Shown one piece after another: positions 20,701 through 30,958 of a stretch of DNA of 64,000 nucleotides. Below the pieces are notes generated by a model. The model ran no database searches. It was not told the origin of the DNA and saw only the letters and a list, made by a program, of their open reading frames with translations. Source of the DNA: Warburgia ugandensis (lineage: Eukaryota > Streptophyta > Magnoliopsida > Canellales > Canellaceae); the NCBI GenBank assembly GCA_035236585.1, contig CP141127.1:72459495-72523494 (forward strand), written 5' to 3'. The number at the start of each line of letters is the position of its first letter. Positions within the stretch are counted from its first letter, which is position 1. Position numbers and translations under genes: made by a program.

Positions 20701-22177
20701 GCATTTTGGGTCTTTTTTCATGATTATAATATTTTATTTTTTATTATTAAATGGCATGAAAGTCTCCCATGCTCCATTTTTTCTTCCCCATGCCCCATTT
20801 TTCTTCCCCAAGACCAGCTGATATTTTTTAACCCATGACTTCATGTGGGCTGCTCATAAGATTCAGTTTTGGGTCCCTTGTGGGCCCCACATGGTGTAAA
20901 AAGACCGTTTTACCATTTATGTATAAAATTTTGGGTTTTATACCCATGATCTCGGATTTGAGTGTACTTAGTGGCGTTGGATTGGTATTTCTCAGTACAT
21001 TCTATATTTTTATGTCTCATATTTTGATTTTTGGGAGATTTTGATTTTTAGGTAAAATTACTATTTTACTTTTTTGTCCAAGAAATGAAGAAATTTAAGG
21101 ATTTTTCATCCAAATTCAGAATTTGTTGTGCTTACAGTCATTTTGAAGGGTTTGCTAAGTTTAATTTCAATTGTACATGTCTTATTATTTGATTACATTT
21201 TTATAAAAAGTATATTCTAAATAACCCTAATATTTCAGCCGGAAATATCTGAAACTCAAACTTTATTGATTTTCTCAATCAATTACAAAAATTGGGGTTA
21301 TTACACAGATGAGGTTGGGTGAGGTATCGATGAGTGGGCATGCTGGCTGGTGGGTTCTTGTCCAATGAGGGAAAAAAGATGCCTTTTCTGGGCGTCGTCT
21401 GGAATAGATCCAGCTTGTGCCTGGTTGGTGAAGAGGAACGACTAGGGAAACCATTTGGTGCGAGCAGTGATGAGGGAGCTCCCAGCCTGGGTGGAGGGCT
21501 ATGGAAAAGGAGGTGCAATGAAGGCAGGGGCTGAGGGAGTGCTGGAGTGTGGTCGGTAAAAGAGGGAGAGAAAGGGCAAAAGAAAACTACCCCTGCTGAG
21601 CAAGCCGACCTAGTAGTTGGGTATTGGGTCTAGTCAATGGAGACAATCACATTGGGTAGAGGAGGAGAAGGGAAGGGGATTGGTGCGATGTGCGGTGAGC
21701 TGTGAGCTGTGAGCAAGGAGAACAAGAGGGAGAGAGAGAGAGATGGGGGTTGCAACAAGGGAAAGAAGAAGATATGGTAAGAGGAAGAGACCGAAGAAAA
21801 AGAGCGGGAAGAAGGGCAATGTCAGGCTAGAAGAGGAAAAAGGGAAAAAATTAAGGTGTGCAACAATGGAAGAGGGGGCTAGGTTTGTAATGTGAGATAA
21901 GCGAGAGATAGAGATCCAGGATGAGGAATACATGAAAGAGAAAGTTAAGGTTGCGTGTGTGAATGGGAAGTATAGAATCAAGATGAAAATAGGAAAATGT
22001 GAATAGAGATGGGGATCTGGGTTGATACGGTGAAGCAGATGGAAACTGGCAAGGTGATGCGTGGAAAAAATAGCATGGTGAAAAGTAGGAAAAAGAAACT
22101 CCAAATGGCATGCTAAACAAGCAAAGAAAAACAAACCAGAACTCCCAAAACATCCCCTTCACTCCATACGGTTCCCC

Positions 22178-22187
22178 TCTTTATAAG
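22178..22187 (-). promoter_or_regulatory. TATA box of the LARD 3' LTR
   Basis: The - strand reads AACTTATAAAGAGG here, about 410 bases from the LTR start. The same box is kept in the 5' LTR at 28,763-28,772. Confidence 0.6.
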
Positions 22188-22591
22188 TTTTTCCCTTGGT
22201 AATTTTCCTCCTTTCCTTAGTTTCCTATTAGGAAACTTTCTCCAATTTAGGACTCCTCTTCTATTAAGACACCTTCTTCTTTTAGGAACCCTACATCCCT
22301 TGCCTTATTGATCTTCAAATTGATCTGCACTGTTGAAATTAAATCTGAGCAATCCACCTCTCCTTTAGTTGATCCTCAAAACTAAAGACTAGATTAGAGT
22401 TATCTAAACCATACATTAAGCATCCACTTAGCTTAATTGATCATCTGACCATTAATTTTGATAATTTATGGTTGGATGGTTGACCTGAGCTAATTTTTAT
22501 ATTTTATCCAAAAAAATATCAAATTAATGAGTTAGATGGTCTAATTAAATGCTAAACTAGGGTTCTTTTAGCCAAAATTAAACACTTAACA

Positions 22592-22606
22592 CACCCCGAA
22601 CTAGCA
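22592..22606 (-). promoter_or_regulatory. LARD copy 1 polypurine tract (weak)
   Basis: The complement ends CGGGGTG immediately before the LTR start TGTTAAG. It is shorter than the nine-G tract at the same place in copy 2 (53,063-53,075). Confidence 0.5.
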
Positions 22607-24189
22607 TTTTGCTAATCCCAAGCAAAACATGCATAATACTATTTTACACAAAACTGGTACAAGGTGACACTTTTGTAGGTACTCACGATTGCATTTAACA
22701 CATGCAACAAGCCCTTGGACCCCTAGGTTACCCCTAGTGGACGAGTTAGACCTCGTGAGGGTTTATTGTGATTACACCCACAAAATTCGATAAGGCTGAG
22801 TCCCGTATTTCATCTTGGAGAATCCTCATTCATTAGCAATTTTACTAGTTTTTCACAACTTAATGAAGAGGATTTGACAATTTTACATATCATACATTTA
22901 AAGACATTTCATTTGAGCTATTTCTCAGAGTGCATATATGTGTACAGCCACATAAATCTTTGACTTCCAACTAGATATGCTTACATTCCATTGGAAAGAT
23001 GCCTTGACCTCAAATCCTCACAGGTATATGCTTAGAAATAAAACTCTTAGATAAGGGGTTTAAACATATTTCTCTCATTATGTGATCGAATCCAATAAGC
23101 TAATGGTTCACATAATTCTTTTAAATGGTCTTGAGACAAAGAAAAGTTATCCCTAAGAGTAGATGTTATCACCAAGAATATTAGGGGTCTTTTACCTTAA
23201 TTCTTTTCTTTTTTTTTCTCCTCTTTAAGGCTATGTCCACCTAAGATCAATAGGTCTTTAACTAGGACAAAATGTAAGCTTAGGATAGGTTTAGAAAAGA
23301 AAGGTATAAATATTTCAATGATTCAAAATTGAGTAGATGTCTTCAATGAATATATGCTAGGACAACTTTTCTTTTGGGTTTATACTTGAAGTGAATTTCT
23401 CTTTCAAATTTTGGTCTTTCTTTTTCCTTTTTTTCTTTTTTTTTTTTCTTTTCACTTTTTCTTTTTTCTTTGGAAGAAAGACAACTAATTTTTCTCACTT
23501 CTTTAACTTTTTATCCTATTTTTGAATTTTTTCTACTCTACTCATTTTGAAGATAGGTAGTTGTTATTTCTTTTACTGGGTTATTCTAGATTAAGGTGAA
23601 TGGGTTTAAGAAAGAAAAGGCTTAATAACAGGCTCGAAAGTTTAACTAGTGGTATACTATATTAGGTAAGCTTTATGTCTCTAGGCTTAGCAAGGATGGC
23701 CTATATCATTTCCTAGGTTTCCTAAAGCCTATTAGATTCAATAAATTTTTAGAATTAAAGCTATTATTCCTATTTATTCTTGATGTTTAACCAAAACAAC
23801 GATAACAGGATCACACTAATGTATGTACGCTGAAGAATTTATGGAGTTACTTATAACTCTCTAAAGAAGATAGTCTCAAGCTCTCACTAGGTTATAGGTC
23901 TCCACTAATTTCCCTCAGGGTCTCTAAGTCATACCTCAATATTAGTCTTGATTATGTGCTATGTGTAAATGGTTTCCGAGAATTAACTTTCACAAAATGC
24001 TTTAACACATAAATGATATGCAAAACTAATCATATGCATTCCCATTAAGAGGTGAAAACTGTATATGTACTAAATTCTGAACATCCAACTCTCATCATAA
24101 TAAGGGAACTCTACTTTAAAAACATTTTTTTTCAAACAAAATTCATTTAAAAAAAAAACTCAAGAAAATTTAAAATCTCTATGTGCATC
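22607..24189 (-). other. LARD body, 3' non-coding part
   Basis: No coding domain. A block at 22,685-22,765 (TCACGATTGCATTTA..., CCCCTAGTGGACGAG, CTCGTGAGGGTTT) is conserved at 53,145-53,235 in copy 2 and could be a structured RNA region near the 3' end. A T/C-rich tract lies at 23,400-23,475. Confidence 0.5.
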
Positions 24190-24306
24190 TACACCCCCCA
24201 ACCTAAATGAAACATTGTCCCCAATGTTTGAAAAACATAGGGTTCTATATGGAAGTTGAGTGATGTAAACTCTAAACCCTTGGGTTGCCTCCCAATAAGC
24301 GCTAAG
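24190..24306 (-). other. Conserved hairpin plus G-tract motif in the LARD body
   Basis: On the - strand: CGCTTATTGGGAGGCAACCC, then AACATTG-GGGA-CAATGTT (a perfect 7-base stem), then TTGGGGGGTGT. The GGGAGGCAACCC word and the ACATTG...CAATGT stem next to a G-tract recur in many plant gypsy elements (general knowledge). Copy 2 has a decayed version at 54,689-54,812. Function unknown; the G-tract looks like a possible internal polypurine tract. Confidence 0.6.
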
Positions 24307-24750
24307 TTTAACATCTTCATCCCAAACATTACTTAACCTAACTTTCTAAACCTAGAGCTTATTTGCCCTAATCCTAACCCTAAGATGAAATGGTAAGATT
24401 TCTCATGCCACTTCAAAATTTTGCGGTAATCTATATATTGCCTCCACCTTGAAATTTTAGGTGGTGGTATGAATATAATACAGTAGATCACCACAATTGT
24501 GAAGGTAGTGGGACCATATTGTGGATCCCCCATCTTCATTATTTCATGATAGTCAATATAATTGATCCACCTTGGAAATTAAGGTGAGGGTACACAATGA
24601 CTGCATGAACTACCGTGTATTTCCTTGGGCCATATGGTGACAAATAGTCCTTGTCTTGACCAAATTGAGGGATAATAATGACCATTCTATTCAGTTATCT
24701 TTTTCCTCTATGTCCCTATCATTGTCATGAATTAGGGTAATAACCTGACT

Positions 24751-25356
24751 CTACCCTTCTCTAATAAGTTGTTCTTGTATTACTAGAGGCGGGGATAAGG
24801 TTTGGCTTAAACCCTGGTTATCTTCTAATACGTACCCTGGAGTAGGTTGATGCATATCAATTGACTCTGCTTCTTGTTTGATAAGCACAGGTACGGTATC
24901 AATCGTGTCTATATTACTATCTGATGTTTGTTCAAATAATGCTGCTAAGTCCCAATCAGGTACATCTTCTACATTGAAAGTTGCAATTTGAATTTCATGC
25001 TTTATAGGAGGATATACTGTGGCTTGCCATCGAGAAGTATCCATCAGAGGCACAGTATCCAACAACTCATGCATCTCCTCAATAAATGTGTCTTCATCAA
25101 AGTCATAAAAATAGGTAGGACACGCATCTAAAGGATTAGGGTTAGATTTATCTAAAGCTTTATTCTCTTCATCAATGGAAGTCTCTTCATTATGAGAATC
25201 AGGACACGGCTCGAGTATATCTAAGTTGGAGATTTCTAAGGATGGTTGTAGACTTTGTGGGTCATAAGGATCATAGGAAATTTCCATCCTAGTTTCAAGA
25301 ATAAATGGCTCTTCATTATCCCTAATTTGTTTCAATGTCTCCTCTTTTGTTTTCAT
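24751..25356 (-). CDS. Acidic 201-residue protein of the LARD element, function unknown
   Basis: The longest open frame of the element (ATG at 25,354-25,356, stop at 24,751-24,753). It is strongly acidic and rich in D, E, T and P, with no cysteine/histidine cluster, no membrane segment and no recognisable catalytic motif. Residues about 128-200, beginning with the W-D-L-A-A-L-F-E-Q-T block, match the frame at 55,159-55,470 in the second LARD copy (W-D-V-Q-T-L-F-A-Q-T), so the reading frame predates the split of the copies. It follows the gag-like remnant at 25,357-25,810 and may be the C-terminal part of the same original protein. Whether it is made is unknown. Confidence 0.55.
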   Translation of the reverse strand: MKTKEETLKQIRDNEEPFILETRMEISYDPYDPQSLQPSLEISNLDILEPCPDSHNEETSIDEENKALDKSNPNPLDACPTYFYDFDEDTFIEEMHELLDTVPLMDTSRWQATVYPPIKHEIQIATFNVEDVPDWDLAALFEQTSDSNIDTIDTVPVLIKQEAESIDMHQPTPGYVLEDNQGLSQTLSPPLVIQEQLIREG

Positions 25357-25810
25357 TCCGTATTCCTAGCAGCTATGCCTTGTTCTATTATTTCACACAT
25401 ATTTTGCATATTTTCTTCTAATAGTAGTTCTCCCCGTAGAGGAAATGACTCATAGAGTTGGTATTGTTGTGGTATTGGGGTACTGAAAAAGGATTGAGTA
25501 GGCTAAACACATGATGGTTGACCCTAATATTTTGAATTATCATGGTAGTGTTGACTAGGGTGAGACCATTGTGGTTCTTGCTAATATTGGTAATCCTAAG
25601 ACCATGGTTGTTCATGATGCCTAGCCCATCCATTAGAGTCTTGATGATTTGTCTCAGAATAAAAATTGCTAGGGTATGTGAATGCATTAGATGCATCCAC
25701 TGGCTCTTGATAGTATTCATTGTATGTGGAGCTTCATGGGAGCTAGGAAGGAGTCGAATAGGGATGCTTAGAATACGTATAGTCATTATGGTATTGAGGT
25801 TGTAGCGCAA
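25357..25810 (-). pseudogene. Gag-like Q/Y/P-rich region of the LARD element
   Basis: The reading that matches copy 2 (55,789-56,019) contains Y-Q-L-Y-E-S-F-P-L followed by E-E-N-M-Q-N-M and ends just before the acidic frame. Composition rich in Q, P and Y, followed by an E-rich helix, resembles the C-terminal region of gag from Athila/Tat-type gypsy elements (family knowledge; no search done). Stops break it in this copy. The other open frames over this stretch are in different phases and are not supported. Confidence 0.45.
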
Positions 25811-26087
25811 CTTGCCTAGAAGCTATTAGCCTAAGCAATTGACTTTCCATAAGATCTAACTGATCCATCTATGCATCTAATCTATGAAATCTATCCCCTT
25901 CTTAATAAGCCTTTCTTTTTTCTTTTCTTTTTTTTAAGATGAAAACTAACCTACATGATGCAACCTAACTTCCTAGAAAGATGCACAAACAAAGGGCACA
26001 ATATAATCCTTGAGGCTAATAAGCAGCAATATTTTTACATTCTTGAATTTGTATGGGGACAATACTTTTAATTAGCCTAATCTAGCA

Positions 26088-26466
26088 CTCCTCCTATCTT
26101 TTAAATTCAACTATTGCTTACCAATTAGGTTATGCGCAAGTTGGTTAATACAACCCTTATGTAAGGAGGCATTTAGACCTCACAAACATCAACAGGAGGC
26201 GAGGGAAGAGCGAGGCTCCATTAGACAACCCCCAATAACCACAGTGCTTAAAAGCCACTAGAGTGACCATAAATCGCGTCTTTGTAAGAGGGTCCTACGA
26301 GCATGTGATGGCCCTATAGGTCTCTTTTGATTGATTTTAATTTGATTTGAAGGGTAGGATAGCGCACTTGAGGTGATAATCCTAGGTGGGCCAAGGAGTG
26401 GTGATGAATCCACCCTTGATCTTATGGGGGTAGGGTGCCCTCACTAATTAAATTCTACACTCCATG
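26088..26466 (-). other. Shared leader module, copy M2 (in LARD copy 1)
   Basis: Starts about 570 bases downstream of the primer-binding site on the - strand and ends before the gag-like region. Similar over its length to M1, M3 and M4. Shared words include GGAGGCATTTAGACCTCACAA, GGGAAGAGCGAGGCTC and CATTAGA-AACCCCC. Confidence 0.75.
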
Positions 26467-26685
26467 ATAGTTTGATCAGGATATATGTCATCTTAAAGCA
26501 TTAACCATGTCCTAATATATAATTAAAAGCAATCAACTAATGCAAAACCCTAAAAATGCAACAATTATAAATGATGCTTTCAATATGAGTTACACTACCA
26601 AATAATGCAAATTTACTCTTAATGCAAGCTATAATATAGGAAATAAATGAGTGAAGAAACTTACAGTGGGGTTTCTGATGAAGAT

Positions 26686-26714
26686 CAAGTGTGGGCCACC
26701 TTACCCCACACTTG
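26686..26714 (-). other. Conserved hairpin downstream of the LARD primer-binding site
   Basis: CAAGTGTGGG pairs perfectly over 10 bases with CCCACACTTG around a 9-base loop, about 320 bases from the primer-binding site. Copy 2 has the same structure at 57,375-57,403 with changed bases. A leader hairpin at this place could serve in RNA dimerisation or packaging (inference). Confidence 0.65.
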
Positions 26715-27034
26715 TCCTGTATTAAACAACCCTTTTAAAATTAAAATGGAAATTACAATTTACAAGGATCCTCACTACAACATACACTAAAAAAAAAATT
26801 CCTATTCTAGGAAAGCAAGGAAATTTCCATTTTGATGAAGATTTCCTTGCCAATTTCCTCCACTTTCCTGTTTCCTTAAAAAAGAAAATTAGAAATATGT
26901 ACCAATTTCAGGAAATTAGGTGGTTATGCACTAAAAAAAATTAAAAAATACACAAAAAATGCTAAAACTATGCAATTCCTATAATTTTTTATTTTTTTAT
27001 TTTTAATTGAATTTTATAAAAACTCTGTTGCAGG

Positions 27035-27052
27035 TCCCTGGGAACGGCATCA
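27035..27052 (-). promoter_or_regulatory. LARD copy 1 primer-binding site (tRNA-Asp-like)
   Basis: The complement TGATGCCGTTCCCAGGGA agrees at 14 of 18 positions with TGGCGCCGTTGCCGGGGA, complementary to the 3' end of plant tRNA-Asp and used by several gypsy lineages. It lies a few bases after the 5' LTR end. Confidence 0.7.
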
Positions 27053-27058
27053 AAAACT

Positions 27059-29172
27059 TATTGATATTTTTCACAAGTGCACAGGCTATTGTGGTATAGC
27101 TACTACAAGTACAGGTCGATCCCACAAGGATGCGCTTTAAGAATTTGGAGTTTCTAATAAAATTTAATTATTTAAAATTAAAATTAATTGACAAAAATTA
27201 ACAGAAAGAAATCAAACTTCATCTTTAGTTTAATAGTGAAATTTTAGAAGTCTAATTCCAGAAAGAACAGAAAAAAGAACAATAAAACCTTAACTAAAAC
27301 TAAAACTAGAAAAAATTAAGAAAAATCTAATTCCCTATCTTAAGTAATATCCAATTCTTCAATTATGGTATCACAAACCTTCATTAGACTCCATCACTAT
27401 AGTCAACATGTCCTGGATTGATGATCTAACAGATGAATTTGTTAGATTCTTCAAATTTTTTGAGATTTATTCGAATTAAGGAATTTAAGAATTAATGGCT
27501 TAGATTTATTTTCAGAACCCAAATTGAAGATCAGGAACAATAACTAAACTAAAAACTATCCTAAAAACATGTTATTAAATTTAATTAAAATTTTGAATTA
27601 AAACAGACAAGAAATTAGAGATTTTTCGGGTTAAACATGAACATATACGATAGTTCTTAGATTAACTACAGAACATGAATAACTAAAACAAGAATAACAT
27701 AAAATACGAAGAGTAATAGTAATAGGACAGAACATGTAAATTGAATTATTCTACTGAGGGCAAAACTAGAATTTTTTTCAAAACATACTTAAAACTCTTG
27801 TAAAACCCATATCCACTAGAGAAGACGACTTTGCCAGAGAAGATGCCTGGAATGATGAGATGTGCAGACGCCTAGTGGTTGAAGATCCCAGCTAATGAGG
27901 TTGGGTGAGGCGTCGATGACTGGGCATGCTGGCCGGTGGGTGCTTGTCTAATGGGGGAAAAACAACGCCTTTTCTAGGCGTCATCTGGAACAGATCTAGC
28001 TCGTGCCTAGCCGGTGAAGAGGAACGACTAGGGAAACCATCTAATGCGGGCGGTGATGAGGGAGCTCCTGGCCTAGGTGGAGGGCTGTGGAAAAGGAGGT
28101 GCAATGAAGGCAAGGGGAGAGGGAGTGCTGAAGCGTGGTGGGTAGAAGAGGGAGAGAAAGGGAAAAAGAAACTATGCCTACTGAGCAGGCCGGCCTAGTA
28201 GCTAGGTATCAAGTCTGGTCAGTGGAGACGATCGTGTTAGGTAGAGGAGGAGATGGAAAGAGAAGAAGGGAAAGGGGATTGGTGCGATGTGCGGTGAGCA
28301 AGGAGAACAAGAGGGAGAGAAAGAGAGATGGGGGTTTCAACAAGGGAAAGAAGAAGAGATGGTAAGAGGAAGAGACAGGAGAAAAAGAGTGGGAAGTAGG
28401 GTAATGTTGTGCTGGAAGAGGAAAAATTGGGGTGTGTGACAATGGCAGAGAGCTGGGCTTGTAATGTGAGATAAGCAAGAGATAGAGATCCAAGAGGAGG
28501 AATACGTGAAAGAGAAAGAGAAGAAAAAGTTAAGGTTGCATGTGTGAAAGGGAAGTATAGAATCAAGATGAAAATAGGAAAATGTGAATAGAGATTGGGA
28601 TCTCGGTTGATACGGTGAAGCAGATGGAAACTGGTAAGGTGATGCGTGGAAAAAACAGCATGGTGAAAAGTAGGAAAAAGAAACTCCAAATGGAATGCAA
28701 AGCAAGCAAAGAAAAACAAACCAAAACTCCCAAAACTTCCCCTTCAATCCGTACAGTTCCCCTCTTTATAAGTTTTTCCCTTCCTCATTTTCCTCCTTTC
28801 CTTAGTTTCCTATTAGGAAACTCCTCCAATTTAGCACTCCTCTTCTATTAAGACACCTTCTTTTAGGAACCCTTCATCCCTTGCCTTATTGATCTTCAAA
28901 TTGATCTGCACCATTGAAATTAAATCTAAGCCATCCAACCCTTCTTTAGTTGATCTGCAAAACCAAAGACTAGATTAGAATAATCTAAACCATACATTAA
29001 GCATCCACTTAGCTCAATTGATCGTCTTACCATTAATTTTGACAATTTATAGTTGGATGGTTGACTTGAGGTAATTTTTATATTTTATCCAAAAAATTAT
29101 CAAATTAATGAGTTAGATGGTCTAATTAAATGCTAAACTAGGGGTCTTTTAGCGAAAATTAAACACTTAACA
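27059..29172 (-). repeat. LARD copy 1, 5' LTR
   Basis: 2,114 bases, TGTTAAGTG...TCAATA on the - strand (the last bases correspond to TCAACA in the partner). The stretch 28,080-28,560 is almost pure purine on the + strand, so the several open frames over it are composition artefacts. No recognisable protein. Confidence 0.85.
28763..28772 (-). promoter_or_regulatory. TATA box of the LARD 5' LTR
   Basis: CTTATAAAG on the - strand, about 400 bases from the LTR start, identical to the box in the 3' LTR. Transcription would start shortly after it and run toward the primer-binding site. Confidence 0.6.
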
Positions 29173-29177
29173 CTACA

Positions 29178-29800
29178 CTCTGGTTCTGTCTGATAGGAAG
29201 AAAATAAGTGAATTTAGTCAACCTGTCAATAACGACCCATATCACGTCATGTCCACTAACAGTCCTTGGAAGGCCCATAATAAAATCCATAGTAATGTGG
29301 TCCCACTTCCACTCAAGGAGATCCAATGTCTGAAGCAACCCTCATGGTCTCTGATGCTCTAGCTTGACTTACTAACAAGTCAAACATTTGTGCCATGCAC
29401 TTTCCAACATCCTTCTTCATCCCGTTCCACCAAAAATGTTGCCTGAGCTCCTAATACATCTTCATACCTCCGAGATGAATTGTATACTAGGACTGGTGTG
29501 CCTCCTGAAGTAACTCACACCTCAAATCATCATCTACCAACACCACCAACCTACCCTTGAATCTGACACCTCCATTTGGTCCTCTAATAAAATTGGTCTT
29601 GTTTGACAGATCTTAAGACTCCTTATCCTTGCTCTGTGCCTGTAGAATTCTATAGAGGAATTTAGACTGAGTCAACAGATTGGCAATCATCACTCCAAAC
29701 TTCCTACTCAAGGCATCTGCAATGACATTAGCCTTTCCTGGGTAGTATTGTATGGTGAAGTCAAAGTCCTTGAGATATTCTATCCATCTACACTACCTCA
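29178..29800 (-). pseudogene. Integrase N-terminal half of the Tekay-like element
   Basis: On the - strand, W-K-W-D-H-I-T-M-D-F-I lies at about 29,325-29,290, followed by G-H-D-V-I-W-V-V-I-D-R-L-T-K at about 29,270-29,230, the first catalytic aspartate region of gypsy integrases (family form W-x-x-I-x-M-D-F-V...V-V-D-R-L-T-K). Upstream, 29,345-29,480 holds the decayed H-x-x-C zinc-binding region (C-L-T-C readable) with stops. The frame stops being integrase exactly where the LARD begins at 29,172 and resumes at 15,547. Confidence 0.85.
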
Positions 29801-29885
29801 TGTTCAAAACACTCTGAGTAAAGAAGTACTTGAGGCTCTTATGATTAGTAAAAACTTCAAACTTATCGACATATAAATAGTGCCT

Positions 29886-30074
29886 CTAGGACTTCAATGC
29901 AAATACCATTACTGCTAACTCCAAATCATGAGTTGGGTAATTCACCTCGTGTGTCTTAAGCTGTCTCGATGCATAGGTGATTACCTTCTCATGCTGCATT
30001 AGTATCGCTCCTAGGCCCTTACCCGAAGAATCATAATAAACCACATAACTGCCCAAACTTGAGAGTAAAGCCAA
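29886..30074 (-). pseudogene. RNase H of the Tekay-like element
   Basis: Reads [14 protein letters not shown], then I-T-Y-A-S-R-Q-L and [10 protein letters not shown]. These are the usual gypsy RNase H motifs (S-D-A-S-x-x-G-L-G, Y-A-S-R-Q-L, E-x-N-Y-x-T-H-D-L-E-L), with the catalytic D and E kept. The frame closes just after F-A-L-K-S. RNase H removes template RNA after copying. It lies between reverse transcriptase and integrase, as expected. Confidence 0.85.
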
Positions 30075-30212
30075 AACTGGTGTGGTAGTAAGTCTCCTCT
30101 TGAGCTCCTAGAAGCTCTCCTCATAGGCATGGATCCAAACAAACTTAGTGTCTTTCCTGGTCAAGGAAGCCAACAACGATGCAATCCTTGAAAACCCCTC
30201 AATGAACTGACG

Positions 30213-30958
30213 CTAATACCCTGTTAAATCGAGGAAACTACATATCTCTATCATAGTCGTGGGTCTCTCCCAGTGTAACACCGCTTCCACCTTAGCCGGG
30301 TCTACAACCACTCCATCTTTGGATACTACATGGCTTAAAAATTGCACTTGCTCCAAGCAAAAATCACATTTACTAAGTTTTACGTACAAGCGATACCAAC
30401 TAAGTGTGTCCAACAACATGCGGAGATGCTCCCTGTGTATCTCATGGCTAGGTGAGTAAACTAGGATGTCATTGACAAAAACAAACACAAACTTATCCAA
30501 ATAAGCTTGAAAAACTTGGTTCATCAAGTCCATGAACACTGCCGGTGCATTGGTCAACCCAAATGGCATCACTAAGAATTCATAGTGGCCGTAGCGATTC
30601 CTAAATGCAATTTTCAAGATGTTCTCTTCTTTAACCCTCAACTGGTGTTATCCTGATCTCAGGTCTATCTTGGAGAACACTTGCGCTGATTGTCAATGCA
30701 TAGCCTCAGTGATCTATCCTTTTTCTTCAAAAAGAGGACTGGTGCTCCCCATGAAAACTCACTTAGCTTGATGAAGCCCTTATCAAGTAACTCTTGCAAT
30801 TGTACCTTAAGCTCTCTCAACTCTGCTGGTGCCATTCTGTATGGTGCCTTAAAGATAGGTGTCGTACCTAGCACTAAATTAATAGTGAAGTCAATGTCTC
30901 TACTCGACAGTAATCCTAGTAACTCCTCAGGGAAGACATCTGCGAACTCTCGCACCAC
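30213..30958 (-). pseudogene. Reverse transcriptase of the Tekay-like element, broken
   Basis: The first part (30,958-30,700) has [19 protein letters not shown] and L-R-L-C-I-D. The second part (30,641-30,213) has R-Y-G-H-Y-E-F, M-P-F-G-L-T-N-A-P and F-V-N-D-I-L-V-Y-S. In the family the last box is Y/F-V-D-D, so the catalytic aspartate reads asparagine. Around 30,695 roughly 75 bases that normally link C-I-D-Y-R to F-S-K-I-D-L are missing and the frame shifts. The enzyme would copy element RNA into DNA; this copy cannot. Confidence 0.9.

Larger units (their letters stand above)
16401..21305 (-). mobile_element. Long solo LTR, copy 1 (gypsy type)
   Basis: 4,905 bases. On the - strand it runs from TGTAATAACCCCAATTTTT to ...GGGTCATCACA. 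Flanking 5-mers are CTAAT (16,396-16,400) and CAGAT (21,306-21,310). The sister LARD LTR reads straight through this point at about 27,890-27,900, giving an empty-site comparison. No primer-binding site, gag or pol is attached, so it is a solo LTR left by LTR-LTR recombination. A TATA box sits about 610 bases from its start, so about 4.3 kb would be R-U5. The LTR at 35,053-43,398 is the same family. Confidence 0.85.
15548..22591 (-). repeat. LARD copy 1, 3' LTR (split by a solo LTR)
   Basis: 2,134 bases once the insert at 16,401-21,305 and its site copy are removed, against 2,114 for the partner at 27,059-29,172. Hand alignment of about 150 bases (15,600-15,750 against 27,120-27,270) gives around 10 differences, so the insertion is not recent. 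Confidence 0.85.
15548..29172 (-). mobile_element. Large non-autonomous LTR retrotransposon (LARD-type), copy 1
   Basis: Two direct LTRs (15,548-22,591 with a 4.9 kb insert, and 27,059-29,172) enclose a 4.47 kb body. On the - strand the body starts with a primer-binding site resembling that for tRNA-Asp and ends with a GGGGTG purine stretch. It encodes no recognisable protease, reverse transcriptase or integrase, only an acidic protein and a Q/Y/P-rich gag-like remnant. The outer ends are TGTT...AACA. Flanking 5-mers CCCCA (15,543-15,547) and CTACA (29,173-29,177) agree at 3 of 5. It lies inside the gypsy integrase, and dropping the element plus one site copy keeps the integrase reading phase. 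Confidence 0.85.

Noticed and set aside
21634..22162. Overlapping open frames of 100-166 codons on the - strand (also 28,209-28,747)
   Set aside because: They lie in purine-rich LTR sequence with few stops by composition. The residues are mostly S, F, L and P and several phases are open at once.
15548..29172. The similarity between 15,548-22,591 and 27,059-29,172 as a segmental duplication
   Set aside because: The two copies are direct, begin TG and end CA, are bordered by a primer-binding site and a purine tract, and sit at the ends of one insertion. They are an LTR pair.
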